Assembly (NCBI GenBank): GCA_003255025.1
Contig: QANY01008720.1
Span: 1,080,605 to 1,144,604, forward strand
Direction of reading: 5' to 3'
Length of the DNA stretch: 64,000 bases
DNA from: Datisca glomerata
Lineage: Eukaryota > Streptophyta > Magnoliopsida > Cucurbitales > Datiscaceae
The notes beneath the pieces were generated by a model. It was not told the origin of the DNA and did no database searches. It was given only the letters and a program-made list of their open reading frames with translations. The translations under genes and the position numbers were made by a program. How positions within the stretch are numbered: the stretch's first letter is position 1; every line of letters begins with the position of its first letter. Shown here in pieces: positions 10,331-20,919 of this stretch.

Positions 10331-10641
10331 AAAGAGGTAGAATTACGTATAATTTAATAGTATTTAAAGACAGAGTATTATAAGCAAGAATTCAATGATT
10401 ATAATTGAAAAAAAATAAAACTTACAAGTATTCAAATTTTGATGAAGTAAGATTAAAACTTACAAGATTGAAGAAAATTAATTTGCAACGATTAATTAGT
10501 GTTTCCGCTCACTAACTAATGTTGAGAAGAAATAAGAAAAGATTACAAAAGCGGAGAAAGAAGAATGTTTTGTTTTCAAAATAAGTTTTTCTCTCAAAAT
10601 TGGCAAGAGTGAAAACATGAGGAAAAAATGGGAGAAGGCGG

Positions 10642-10654
10642 CCTATTTATAGGC
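10642..10654 (-). promoter_or_regulatory. TATA box of viral genomic promoter
   Basis: The minus strand reads CCTATAAATAGG, a near-ideal plant TATA box. It lies between the C-terminal ORF and the leader, as expected for the pregenomic RNA promoter of a caulimovirid. A degenerate equivalent, TTTAAATAG, is at 30,412-30,423. Confidence 0.7.
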
Positions 10655-11126
10655 AATGAAAGTGGAGTTTACCGGGAACACATTACTTACATGCACAATT
10701 TTTTTCTATAAAAATAAAAATATTTTAAACTTTTACTTTTGACTAATTAAAGTAAAAGGACAAATAGTTGTTTACTTATTTGACAACTAGTACAATAATT
10801 ACAGAAAAAGACAAATCATAAAGATTTTTTAATAATTGTAATCTTGGACTTTGCATCTTCATCATTACTTTAGTCATTATTGTTGTCTTGTAAAGTCATT
10901 GTGACTATTGATGTATATTGGAGTCATTTTTTCCATTCCTTAATAGTTGCTATCTTAGATTCTTGTGCTTCAATTATTGATTGTTGGTAGAAGCCATAAC
11001 TGTTTATTTTGATAGTTATCATGACTGTTGTATTATGCTGGAGAGTCATCATGATATATTTTTCAAAATTACTTTATTTTTTATTATTTCAACATTGACA
11101 TTTTGCCGAAGGTTAATTATTTTTAT

Positions 11127-11520
11127 TTACTCATCATCACTGAGAATGATGTCATCAAATGGGTCATGAGAGTCTTGAAATGCGTTATAGGGCGATTATG
11201 ATAGGACGCAACCCTTTAATGTATTTTGGTCCTTCAATTGTTGAGAAATAGCCTTTCTGGATGATTGGATTTTTGGTTTAATTGGGTGACTTGACTCTAC
11301 AGATGATTCAGAGTCAGAATTGTTATTGTCTTCTAAAAGGAGAAGCATTTTTTGGATTAATCCTTGCTTCATTTGGATTTCAGTTTTGTGACCTTTGATT
11401 TTCCCTTTGAAGGGGGTTTTGATTCGAGTTAGGTCTGATGGACCCAACTATTATTAATTGGGCTTGGTTAGGAGTAGAAGACTCATATTTAATTTGGGTC
11501 TTAAAGGCCAATTTTGGAGT
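11127..11520 (-). pseudogene. C-terminal ORF (copy C), internally deleted
   Basis: The 3-prime end (stop 11,129-11,127) and the open piece 11,196-11,447, which includes a Ser/Asp-rich stretch, match the last third of the ORF in copy K (about 43,350-43,669). Next to it is the first part (about 11,448-11,520). The central part, including the region around QYYVKWW seen at 31,101-31,358, is missing. The deletion differs from that of copy A. Confidence 0.65.
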
Positions 11521-11549
11521 TGAAGACTCTTGTATAATTGATGCATTCA

Positions 11550-12065
11550 TCATCCTCACATGATTTCTGAAAGTGATACTGATTATTTCAGTTAAGAACT
11601 ACATAGCATGCCTATGACTTTTTTAAAACCCTTCAAGCATGACGAAGCAAGTTCCTTCCAGTATAAAAAATTCTTTTACTGTTTTATCTGAAAATTCAAC
11701 TTTTAAAAATTGTTTGTCCCAATAGGTTTACAATTAAATTGTTTCTATCATCATAACATATTTTATCATTTTTGTGAAAACCTATTTTTCCACCTTTCTC
11801 ATACCATTGAATTAAGGTTGTGTTGAAGTCATGCTTCAATCCAACTTCTTCCAAAAAAAATTTCAAGTCATCAATCCATGCATTTGTTGGATATTCAAAT
11901 CCATTATGGTCATAGTTAAGGAATGAAAATTTTGAGCACAAAGTAGTTGCCCCTACTATTGAAATTTTTAATTTTAAATGAATTTTGATTGAGTACTTTG
12001 AGTTTTACCTTCCCATATTCCATTAGGTTAGAATTTTCAAATTCTGTCATGGCAGAATCTTAAAA
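11550..12065 (-). pseudogene. AlkB-like Fe(II)/2OG dioxygenase domain in pararetrovirus copy C
   Basis: This is the second copy of the block seen at 5,155-5,650. The minus-strand ORF 11,696-11,941 reads FSFLNYDHNGFEYPTNAW, then LKHDFNTTLIQWYEKGGKIG, then FHKNDK and NLLGQTIF. Beyond the stop, in changing frames, come ILEGTCFVM, KSHRHAM and ISITFRNH. The order of lid motif, GxKIGFHxx, distal H-x-H and TFR box is that of viral AlkB domains. Here the HxD histidine is kept (11,774-11,776) but the aspartate is Asn (11,768-11,770). The arginine six residues before the TFR arginine is Ile, as in copy B. It lies between the RNase H remnant and the C-terminal ORF. Confidence 0.8.
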
Positions 12066-12720
12066 TGATTACTTGAATAATTTTACGAGTAAGAAAGTCA
12101 TAAATTGAATTAATATCTTGAATAAATTAAATATTAAAATTAAAATTACAAAAAATCGATTATTACCTAGCAAAATTTTGTTTTGAAGCACTGTCTTTAC
12201 ATCTTTTTCCAAAACATCTCTTGCATATTTGCAATTAAATTTTTAAAAGAAATTCTTTAATTAATAGAGCAAATTGTATGATTTGAATAATGGAATAATA
12301 GATCTCAAATACTGAAAATCTAATCTTAGATTGAAACAGTTTGATTTTTCTTATAGGGATAACTAAACTATTTAATTTTATTATCTTGACAAATAATTCA
12401 AGATGTTTCCAATGTTGCTTAATTAATGCAAACAATCGAGAAATTGGTGAATTGGTTGAAAATTTCATTAGTGTATTCAGAAATTTATTTGGAGCATTTT
12501 TAACATCAAACGGTATTACATTCGATTTGTAATGACCAAATACAATTTTGTATTTCCAATTCTATTTAGCTGGATTCGCCAAAATGCATTACGAATGTCA
12601 GCACATAATTTTTTTACAAATTTTCTCTTTAAAGATTTTAATTTGTTTTTGAAGAGCATGATTTGAAGTTGTTCTTCCATTATTTTGAATTTTATTTCAT
12701 CTTTTAGAGAACAAAATTAT
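12065..12720 (-). pseudogene. Reverse transcriptase with deletions (copy C)
   Basis: RT palm remnants lie at about 12,400-12,600 and downstream pieces at 12,235-12,400. The YIDD box is lost in a further small deletion near 12,435. The fingers are missing at the same junction as in copies A and B (about 12,585). The thumb and RNase H core are missing at the same place as in copy B (about 12,250), leaving LKI followed by the RNase H end. Confidence 0.78.
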
Positions 12721-12879
12721 TTTTTCTTTACAAGAAATTAAATTCATAGTTTTATAAACAGAATTTTGTTTTAAAGTTTTCAATTTCTCATTATGAGAGA
12801 AATATATTTTTTTTGAATTTGATAGGTTTATCCATGGGATAAGTAATTATCACGTCATGCTCTGTTGTAAAATGATACA
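12720..12879 (-). pseudogene. Protease C-terminus and pre-RT segment (copy C), split by solo LTR
   Basis: On the minus strand this is the segment between protease and RT (similar to 2,870-3,080 in copy A). It is cut at 12,879 by the LTR element. The protease continues at 15,828 on the other side. A 5-bp duplication, ATACA, lies at 12,875-12,879 and 15,828-15,832. Confidence 0.7.
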
Positions 12880-15827
12880 TGTATCAGCACGAAAATTTAT
12901 CCAAAATTCATTTATATAATTTATGCAAACAAACTCGCGGAAGCTTGGTTAAATTTAATTTTTTTAACTAATCAAACTGATAATTTAACTAAAACAAAGT
13001 CTGATATAATACAAAAAATTTTAAACATCAAATAACAACTTATTTCTAGTCATATACATATGTCGATAGAATATAAGTAAAAATAAATAAACTTTAACAA
13101 AGTAACATAAACTCTTATTGTTTTTTTCAAAAGTACGACCCGAACTTAGTCACGTGTCAGAGACTCTACACTTCATCTATAACGAATACATCTTTTTCAT
13201 CTAAAATTTTTAAAATAAAACAGAGTGAGTATCAAACTATACTTGATAACTAAAACCATACATACATAACTTCTCATAAATGCAAACACATACATTGCAT
13301 ATCAGAGTATTCTTGCAGAGTTTTACGTAAACACTTTCCATCCATTCAGATCGTTCAAAACTTTTCTTATAGAGTTCGCTGGCCAACTTCCGTTAGAACT
13401 CACCACCACACCTAGAGTAGAACAGAGAGATTACCCGTCGGTAAGTTGTTAGTTTTTTGATATCCTAGTTTAGGGTTTATTTCAGTACAGAGATCAACTT
13501 GGTTTGATCTAAAAATTTTACAAAAATATTTTAGATGTATCCCCAGTAACTCTATAAAGCTTCAGAATCGTTTGATGATATTTCTTACTGAAACATATTT
13601 TAAAGTTTACTATTTTACTTAGAGTCAATCAGTTTATGTAATGATGTGATTTTCATGTTTTCACACATAAACGACATCAGAATTTCACTAAATTTTATTT
13701 GTCAAACACTAGTATAGCTGGGGTCAGCCTGTTTGAAATCTATAATTTTTAGAGACTCCTCCCTTAAGTTGTATAAGTTGTTACCAAGTCCGCGCTTAGC
13801 ATTACTTTCCGTTTACGGGTTATCATTTTGTACTAAATAAATATTGTTATTGTTTCAGGAGTTTAAATTTCATAGTTTTTTACCTCGTCCTTGGGGAGGT
13901 GGTCTGTGAACATGCTCTGGTTAGTTAGGTGTAGAATGATACTCGTGAAAAAGGTCACTTGTTGTTAGGGGTGTTCAACGATCGATCTGGTCGGATTTTT
14001 GGAGAAAAACGAGATCAGACCAAAAATTACGGTCCTCCTATATGGAGGACCGAACCGACCAAGACACTACAAAAAATCCGAACCGACCATACCGAACTTC
14101 AACAGTCGGTTCGGACGGATTTTACGGTCTAAGTACGCGTTTTATACGCATGATAAATACACGTAATTTTCAGATTAAAAGTTTAATACACGATTAATAC
14201 ATTGAACATATTATACACGTGATAAATACGCCTTATTTCAAGGCATGCTTTAATAGCACACATATGTGGGCGCTTACTTCATCATGAGGAGGTAGATGTA
14301 GTACTTTTATAACTCATTCTCACCTTAAATCTCTATTTCCTTTCCGATGTGGGAATGGGAAAAGTCACTTTTTACTTGAAAAAACACTTTATATATATTA
14401 TATGGTCGGTCTGGTCGGTCCGGTCCAGAATTGGTTGAAATTCTGGACCCAACTGAAAGTTCGGTCCTCTTTAAAAGGAGGACCGAACCGACCAAATATG
14501 AGTAAAAACCGTCCAGACCGATCAACTTCGGTTCGGTCCGGATCGGATTATACGGTCTGGACAGTTTTTGAAGACCCCTACTTGTCATACCTCACAAAAC
14601 TAACAATTTACCTCATCATTCGGGAGAGGATTTGTACATATTCTATAGTTAGTAGTGTGGGAAGGCTTTAGTGCAATTGGTTTCACACATTCGAATGTGC
14701 GGTACTCATGAGAAAGGTCACTGTTTTCCTTTGTACAAAACAAAAATTTCAAAACTTATATAAAATTATAGAGATCGAATTTGATCTAATTTTTCTGCAT
14801 AACATTCATCAACATGTTAAGAATCTACCATAAAAAGTTCAGATTCAAACGCTATCTTTTGTATTTCAAAACGTGAAGTTGAAATCAGAGTGTCCAGAAA
14901 AATCTGAAAATTCAAGGTTTTCACAAAAAATCATATTTTTTTATCGAAAATGTCTCTACCTTATTGAAAACGATTCAACAGACTTATGTGAACATAAAAA
15001 GGTGTTAAGACTCATGATTATACATATCTAAGAGTAAAACATGTGAATCTAAACTAAATCATTATTTTGAAAGTAAAACAAAGGTAGCTAGAGTTTATAC
15101 CAAAAATGCGAACGCTGAATCAATGTCTACGACTCAAGTTAACGGCCGCTGCATAGAGTGCAAATCTTCTTAGGACAAAAGGGAACAAATTTGAGGATCA
15201 ATAAATGCTTGTCGTGCAAGGATGGTTGCATGAGAATGAGATAAAGATAGAGGCCAAAAATCATAAGGGTTAGGAGGTGGTGGACGTTTGATTCTCACAA
15301 GGGGAAAGCAGCTGCCACAAAACTCAAAAGAGGGGTGGGGGGGGGGGGGGGTTTCACGACACTAAGAGATTGGGGAGTCAAAAATGGGATGCAAAAAGGG
15401 TTAAGGAACTTATATAGTAGGTTAGCAAAAGAGAAGCTTTTTAAAACCCTAAGCTTAGTTGTTTAGGAAAGTTTCTAAAACTCCACCCTTAGAGTTTAGG
15501 AAAGTTCCGACATTTCTTCTCTTATAGCTTAGGAAAGAAAACTAATTCCTAAATGAGGAAGAAGAAATTCGTCCAGCACAAGAGGAAGGGAAAAATAGAA
15601 ACTACATAATCAAACCCTAAACAAAGCAAAACCCTAAAGTTTTCGGTACAAATATAATTTATCAAAAAGAAATATTATAATTAAAATATCATAAAAAATC
15701 ACACTTAATTAACATGCATATGACATCAAAATATTATACATGCATAAAAACTAATGAACTTAAATGTGAGACAAAATGACCAAAATACCCCTAACCTTAA
15801 GGTCAGTCGAACAGTAGGGGTGTTACA
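12880..15827 (-). mobile_element. Solo LTR of a Ty3/gypsy-type element, inserted in the viral protease
   Basis: The element starts TGTAT and ends TTACA on the + strand (TGTAACACCCC on the minus strand, a common start of plant chromovirus LTRs). It is flanked by the target duplication ATACA (12,875-12,879 and 15,828-15,832). Its sequence matches the LTRs at 17,306-19,764 and 24,185-26,257. There is no internal coding region, so it is a solo LTR. It holds an inverted segment (about 13,459-14,720) and a nested hAT-like element (13,966-14,580). A long G run lies near 15,338-15,351. Confidence 0.82.
13966..14580. mobile_element. Nonautonomous hAT-like element (MITE), 615 bp
   Basis: The ends are TAGGGGTGTTCAA and, read inward from the other side, TAGGGGTCTTCAA, an imperfect terminal inverted repeat typical of plant hAT elements. 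An 8-bp flank CTTGTTGT (13,958-13,965) pairs with CTTGTCAT (14,581-14,588), a diverged target duplication. The interior has repeated GGTCGGTTCGG-type words and hairpins. No transposase is encoded. Confidence 0.8.
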
Positions 15828-16230
15828 ATACAACAGAGAAATGAATGTTAAACCCAAAATAATTTTGTCTGTCATATTTTTTACTTAAAAAAATGATGTT
15901 TTAAAACATACATTGTCTTGGAAAGTATGAACTTTAGGGATTTCATAATTGATATGCATTCTAGTACCATTTGCAGAGCACATATTTTTTTATCTTCTTG
16001 AACTACTTGGTAGGAATGAATCATTCATGCATGCAATTCAAATAAGCTCATGAATCAATAAGAGTCAGTCAAGTGAAATCAAAATCTTAGATTATTATTC
16101 TGACCATTATGTGTCATTTTTTAAATTTTATGTGATTAAGGATTCGAAGGAAGTTATCATGATCTTGAATGCTGACAACAAGTTTTTCAACCTCATCATC
16201 AGAAATTAGGGATTTACTAGGTTCTCCTTG
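15828..16230 (-). pseudogene. Aspartic protease N-terminal part (copy C side)
   Basis: The viral sequence resumes after the LTR and encodes the protease on the minus strand. The active-site Asp-Ser near 16,048-16,053 is followed by a stop in place of Gly. It shares diagnostic words with 26,258-26,660, for example GAAGGAAGTTATCAT on the + strand, which other copies lack. Confidence 0.65.
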
Positions 16231-17300
16231 TTCACTAGATTTATGATTTTCAATTAAATTCTCTATTTTTAAAAAGTTTAATTCTTCTATTAATTTTGTG
16301 TTTGAGTCTTTTAATTCTTTTATTCTTTTTTTAATATTTTTTTTATTTCTTTTTAAAGTTCTTGAAGAGTAACTTCTTTTTCCTTTCCTTAACTTTTGTT
16401 GAATTTTTCAAGTATTTGTGAAAGGCCTACAGTATTGTTATTAGACTTAGAATTTTCTTTATTTTGAATTACCTTTTTTTGGTAAATTATTTTGAATTAC
16501 CTCCCAAAGTCTTTCAAGGTAATCATGTTTTAATTCCGGATTTTTATTTTTACTAATTAAATCTAATAAAATAATTATTGTTTATTATTTTTATTTAAAA
16601 CATTAATAATTTTTTTATAACAGCAATCCATGCTCCCCATAGAGATGTTAAGAGAATCACTGTCAGAACTTGAAGATTCTGATTCATCAAATTCAAGGGA
16701 TTCAAATTCTCCTAAATCTTCAATACTACTTTCATAATAATTTATAGTTTCTACAATTCTAAATAAATCATGTTTATCTTCTTCAGAGATTTTTAATTGA
16801 TTAATTTTATTTTTAACTTGATAAGTGTTGTAAAAATGACCATTATGGTCACACTTGAAACACTTGACTTTACTTTTATCAATAAATTGTTTATTGAATT
16901 TTCTTTCTAAATAATTTTTATTCTTGAAAATGTATTTGTCAAAATTTTTATTTTTTTGTTTGTGCTATTTTCTCCTATAAGGTTTATAAATTCTTCTAGG
17001 ACTAAGATGTGAATTTTTCCTATTCTTTTGGGAAGGAGCAATAGAGGTAATCCATATTGCTCACAAAATTTATCTAATTTGTATTTGACAGCTTTATTAT
17101 CTTTTTTAATTTGTTTATAAATTTTCATGTCTATACACATTCTTAGACCTTCCTTTTGTATTGTAGTGATAATTGTACCGTATGTGAGATTATTATAGTC
17201 TATATTTCCCAGGTTATCACTAAGGATTGTTCTAATTTTGTGGGCAAACAAATCTTTCCAAAATATGTTGATTGCAGTCATCCCTAGACATTTCTTTCCA
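16230..17300 (-). pseudogene. Coat protein C-terminal part and zinc knuckle (copy C side)
   Basis: An acidic/coiled region (about 16,230-16,790), a zinc-knuckle region (about 16,810-16,860, decayed) and the basic region plus coat end (16,907-17,281 open) lie on the minus strand. The coat core is cut near 17,295, where the LTR of the gypsy element begins. The + strand words ACTTGATAAGTGTT and CACACTTGAAAC are shared only with 27,200-27,260. Confidence 0.68.
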
Positions 17301-17305
17301 AAATT

Positions 17306-19764
17306 TCTGATATATTACAAAATTTTAGAAATGTCAAATAACAACTTATTTCTAGTCATAACCGTATGTTGATGGAATATAAGTAAAAATAAATAAACTC
17401 TAACAAAGTAATATAAACTCTTATTGTTTTTTTTTTCAAAAGTACGACTCGGACTTAGTCATGTGCCAGAGACTCTAGACTTCATCCGTAATGAACGCAT
17501 CTTCTTCATCTAAAAATTTTAAAATAAAACAGAGTGAGTATAAAACTATACTCAGTAAGTAAAATCGTACATACATAACTTCACATAAACACAAACACAT
17601 ACGTTGCATATCAGAGTATTCTTACAGAGTTTTACATAAACACTTTTCATTCATTCAGATCGTTCAAAACTTTTCATTCAGAAGTCACCATCACACCTAG
17701 AATGGAATAGAGATTATCCGTCGGTAAGTTGTTAGTTTGTAGGGTACGTACAAATGAATTTCTCAGAAGTACCATTCCACACCTTGGAAGAGGTGAAACC
17801 AATTGCACTAAAGCCTTCCCACATTAATAACCAGAGCATATTCACAAACTCTCTCCTAAAGGATGAGGTAAATTGTTAGTTTTACGATATATGTACAAGT
17901 AACATTTCTCACGAGTACCATTCTGCACCTACGAAGAGGTGGAACCAATAGCACTAATGCCTTCTCATATAACTAACTAGAGCATATTCACAGACCTTTT
18001 ACTGAATGACAAGTTAGCATATACAGAGATTTGGTGGGTACGTCGCTCTAACGGTACTCTACTTTACGTTCTATGATCAAACATTATTCTTTCATATCTT
18101 ATAACACATTTCAATATCAATTTCAGAAATCATTCAACACAACATCTTTCAGAGTACAGTATAACAACACAATGAAAATATAACAAAATAATAATCAAAC
18201 AAGGAAGAGAAAATCAGATTTAGAACCACATTTTTCAGACACAGCAAAGCAACCATACAATTACATATGTAAGATTTCACTTACCTGATTGCCCGCCAAG
18301 GAACTACAAAAGTTAAACTCGTGAAACTATAACACTATATATATTCAATACAAAATGATAACCCATAAATGGAAAGTAACTCTAAGCGCAGACTCGGTAA
18401 CAACTAACACAACTTGAACTAGGGTTCTCTAAAAATTATATATTTCAAACAGGCTGACCTCGAGTATACTAGGGTTTCAAATCATTACAAAAAACTCTCT
18501 CTCTAAGTAAAACAGTAACATTTAAAAATATGTTTCAGTAAGAAAATATCATCAAAAAAATTCTGAAACTTTACAGAGTTACTAGGGATACATCTAAAAT
18601 ATCTCTGTAAAATTTTAGATCAAACTGAGTTGATCTCAGTATCGAAATAAACCCTAATCTTGGATATCAAAAACTGTTTTCCTTTTAACATAACAGAAAC
18701 TTTCAAAACTTATATATAATTACAGAGATTGAATTTTGATCTAATTTTTCTACAGTACGTGCATCAACATGTTAAGAATCTACCATAAAAATTTAAGATT
18801 CAAACACTATATTTTGTATTTCAAAATGTGAAGTTGAAATCACAGTGAGAAAAATCTGAAAATTTCAGTTTTTCATGAAAAAATCATATTTTTTTTTATC
18901 AAAAATGCCTCTCCCTTATATAAAATGATTCAAGAGACTAATAATAAAAGGGTGTTAAACTCATCATTATACATATCTAAGAATAAAACCTGTGAATCTG
19001 AACTAAATCATTATGTTGAAAGCAAAACAAACGTAGCAAGGCTTTATATCGAAAACGCGAACACCGAATCGACGTCTAGGACTCAAGTTCATGGAAACTG
19101 CCTAGATTGCAAATATTCTTAGGAAAAAAAGGGCACAAAGGTGAGTAGCAAGAGGTTATTTTCGTGCAAGGATGGTTGCACGAGAATGAGAGAAAGAGAG
19201 AAGCCGAAAATCACAAGGGTTAGAAGGTGGTGGCCGTTTGATGCTGACAAGGGGAAAGCGGCTGCCACAAAACTCAAAATAAGGGGGGGGGGGAGATTCT
19301 GTTGCACGACACCAAAAGAGTGGGGAGTAAAAATGGTAGGCAAAAATGGTTAAGGAAGCTTATATAGTAGGTTAGCAAAAGAAAAGCTTTCTAAAACCCT
19401 AGGCTTATGTGTTTAGGAAAGTTTCTAAAACTCCACCCTTAGAGTTTAGGAAAGTCCCTACATGTCTTCTCTTAGAGTTTAGAAAAGAAAGCTAATTCCT
19501 AAAGGGCGAGGGAGACATTCGGCCAACATAATGAGGAAGGGGAAAAACAGAACTTACATAATCAAACCCTAAACAAAGCAAAACCCTAAAGTTTTCGGTA
19601 CAAAAAAATATCATCATCATAATATCATAAAACATCACACTTAATTAACATGCACATGAAACCAAATATTATACATGCATAAAAATTAATGATCTTAAAT
19701 GTGATAGAGAAAATTAAAAAAATGTCATTATCCTTAAAGTAAGCCGAACAATAGGGGTGTTCCA
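17306..19764 (-). repeat. 3-prime LTR of the gypsy element, end truncated
   Basis: On the minus strand it begins TGGAACACCCC at 19,764, next to the polypurine tract. It aligns with the solo LTR up to the point equivalent to 13,002 there, about 120 bp short of the true LTR end. It contains two tandem related units around 17,786 and 17,920 (words GTACCATTC and GAGCATATTCACA). Another G run lies near 19,285. Confidence 0.78.
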
Positions 19765-19777
19765 TCCTCCCCTCCTT
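19765..19777 (-). promoter_or_regulatory. Polypurine tract of the gypsy element
   Basis: The minus strand reads AAGGAGGGGAGGA directly before the LTR start, the usual place of the plus-strand primer of LTR retrotransposons. Confidence 0.75.
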
Positions 19778-19862
19778 AAAACAAATTTTGTCCTCGAAAA
19801 TTTGTCATGGATAGGTCTTAAAAGAGATCCGGGTATAACGCTTGAATCTCGTCCTTTCGTTC

Positions 19863-20225
19863 TCAAGTGGATTCTTCAACTTGATGGTTCTTCCAAAGTA
19901 CATTGACCAAAGGAATCTCCTTAGTGCATAGCACTTGTGTTTTCCAATCTAGGATTTGAATCGAAATATCTTCATAAGATAAATCCTCCCGTAACTGGAG
20001 CGGCTCATAACTCAAGATGTGCGACAGGTCGGGAATGTACTTCCATAACATAGCCACATGAAACACATCATGTACTCCTTCCAAGGTTGGGGGTAAGGCT
20101 ACACGGTATGCAACAACTCCAATCCGCTCCAAGATCTGGAAAGGTCCTATGAAACGAGGACTAAGCTTACCCTTCCTTCCAAATCTCATAACTCCTTTAA
20201 CTGGTGCAATCTTGACAAACACCAT
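19863..20225 (-). pseudogene. Integrase C-terminus with chromodomain-like tail (gypsy pol)
   Basis: The open 120-codon segment includes KLSPRFIGPFQILERIG and DVFHVAMLWKY, typical of the integrase C-terminal region of plant chromoviruses. A tail follows with ILDWKTQVLCTKEIPLV and VLWKNHQVEEST that resembles a CR-type chromodomain. It would guide integration into heterochromatin. It is part of a broken polyprotein. Confidence 0.82.
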
Positions 20226-20396
20226 GTCTCTGGCTGCAAATTACAGTTCCTTCTTATGTACATCTGCATAACTCTTCTGGAAACTTTGAGCGGCTTGGAT
20301 CCTTTTTCTGAATCATACCAAAATCTTCATTAGCTTGTGGACCATGTATGGACCAAGCAACTTCCTAAAACCAACTTCTTCCTAATGAATTGGAGA

Positions 20397-20672
20397 TCAA
20401 CATCTTCTTCCATACAATGCTTTGAAGGGCGCCATCCAAATTGTCGCTTGATAACTATTATTATATGAAAACTCCAACAATGGAAAATCCAACACACATG
20501 CCTGTAACATATCCTCGAGGGTACGCTTTGTCTGTCCATCCGTCCGAGGGTGAAAATTCATGTTGAAGTTCAGTTGGTTTCCCAAAGCCTCTTGAAAACT
20601 AGGACAAGATCTAGAAGTAAACTTTGAATCACAGTCTGATACTATAGATAGGTACCCCATGGAGTCTAACAA
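20397..20672 (-). pseudogene. Integrase catalytic core fragment (gypsy pol)
   Basis: The sequence SIVSDCDSKFTS, NFHPRTDGQTKRT and LEDMLQACV on the minus strand is the Asp and Glu-containing half of a plant gypsy integrase core. The expected DRD is changed to DCD and the Glu-bearing QTER is QTKR, so catalytic residues are altered. Upstream zinc-binding and first-Asp parts are not readable in one frame. Confidence 0.8.
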
Positions 20673-20715
20673 TCTCCTTAATGTATAACTTACTTTCCAA
20701 GTCCTTCTGAATGGA

Positions 20716-20919
20716 TTACTGAGTGGAAATGTGAGTTGTTAAATTGCCTAATTTCCTACTTAATGTATCTACTACCACGTTTGCTTTTCTAAGGAGATAG
20801 TTAATCACACAGTCATAGTCCTTAACCAACTTTAACCATCTACGTTGTCTCATATTAAGCTCTTCCTGTGTGAAGAGATACTTCAGACTCGTATGATTTG
20901 TGTAGATCTCGACCTCCAT
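20716..20919 (-). pseudogene. RNase H fragment (gypsy pol)
   Basis: The minus strand encodes [15 protein letters not shown] and [13 protein letters not shown], the well-known end of plant gypsy RNase H (usually TDHKSLKY). The family aspartate position is Asn here. More decayed RNase H sequence lies at 20,920-21,300. Confidence 0.82.

Larger units (their letters stand above)
9714..11126 (-). other. Viral intergenic region and leader between units M2 and M3
   Basis: On the minus strand this runs from the stop of the C-terminal ORF (11,129-11,127) to the polyprotein ATG (9,713). It holds a promoter-like AT-rich part with repeated ATGACT/AGTCAT words (10,860-11,060), a TATA box (10,642-10,654), a pyrimidine-rich leader (about 10,500-10,600), and two primer-binding sites 200 bp apart. 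It is the most complete of the viral intergenic regions in the window. Confidence 0.75.

Noticed and set aside
14325..14671. Two overlapping ORFs in the hAT-like element
   Set aside because: They follow from the inverted GGTCGG-type repeats of the element, lie on both strands, and show no protein motif.
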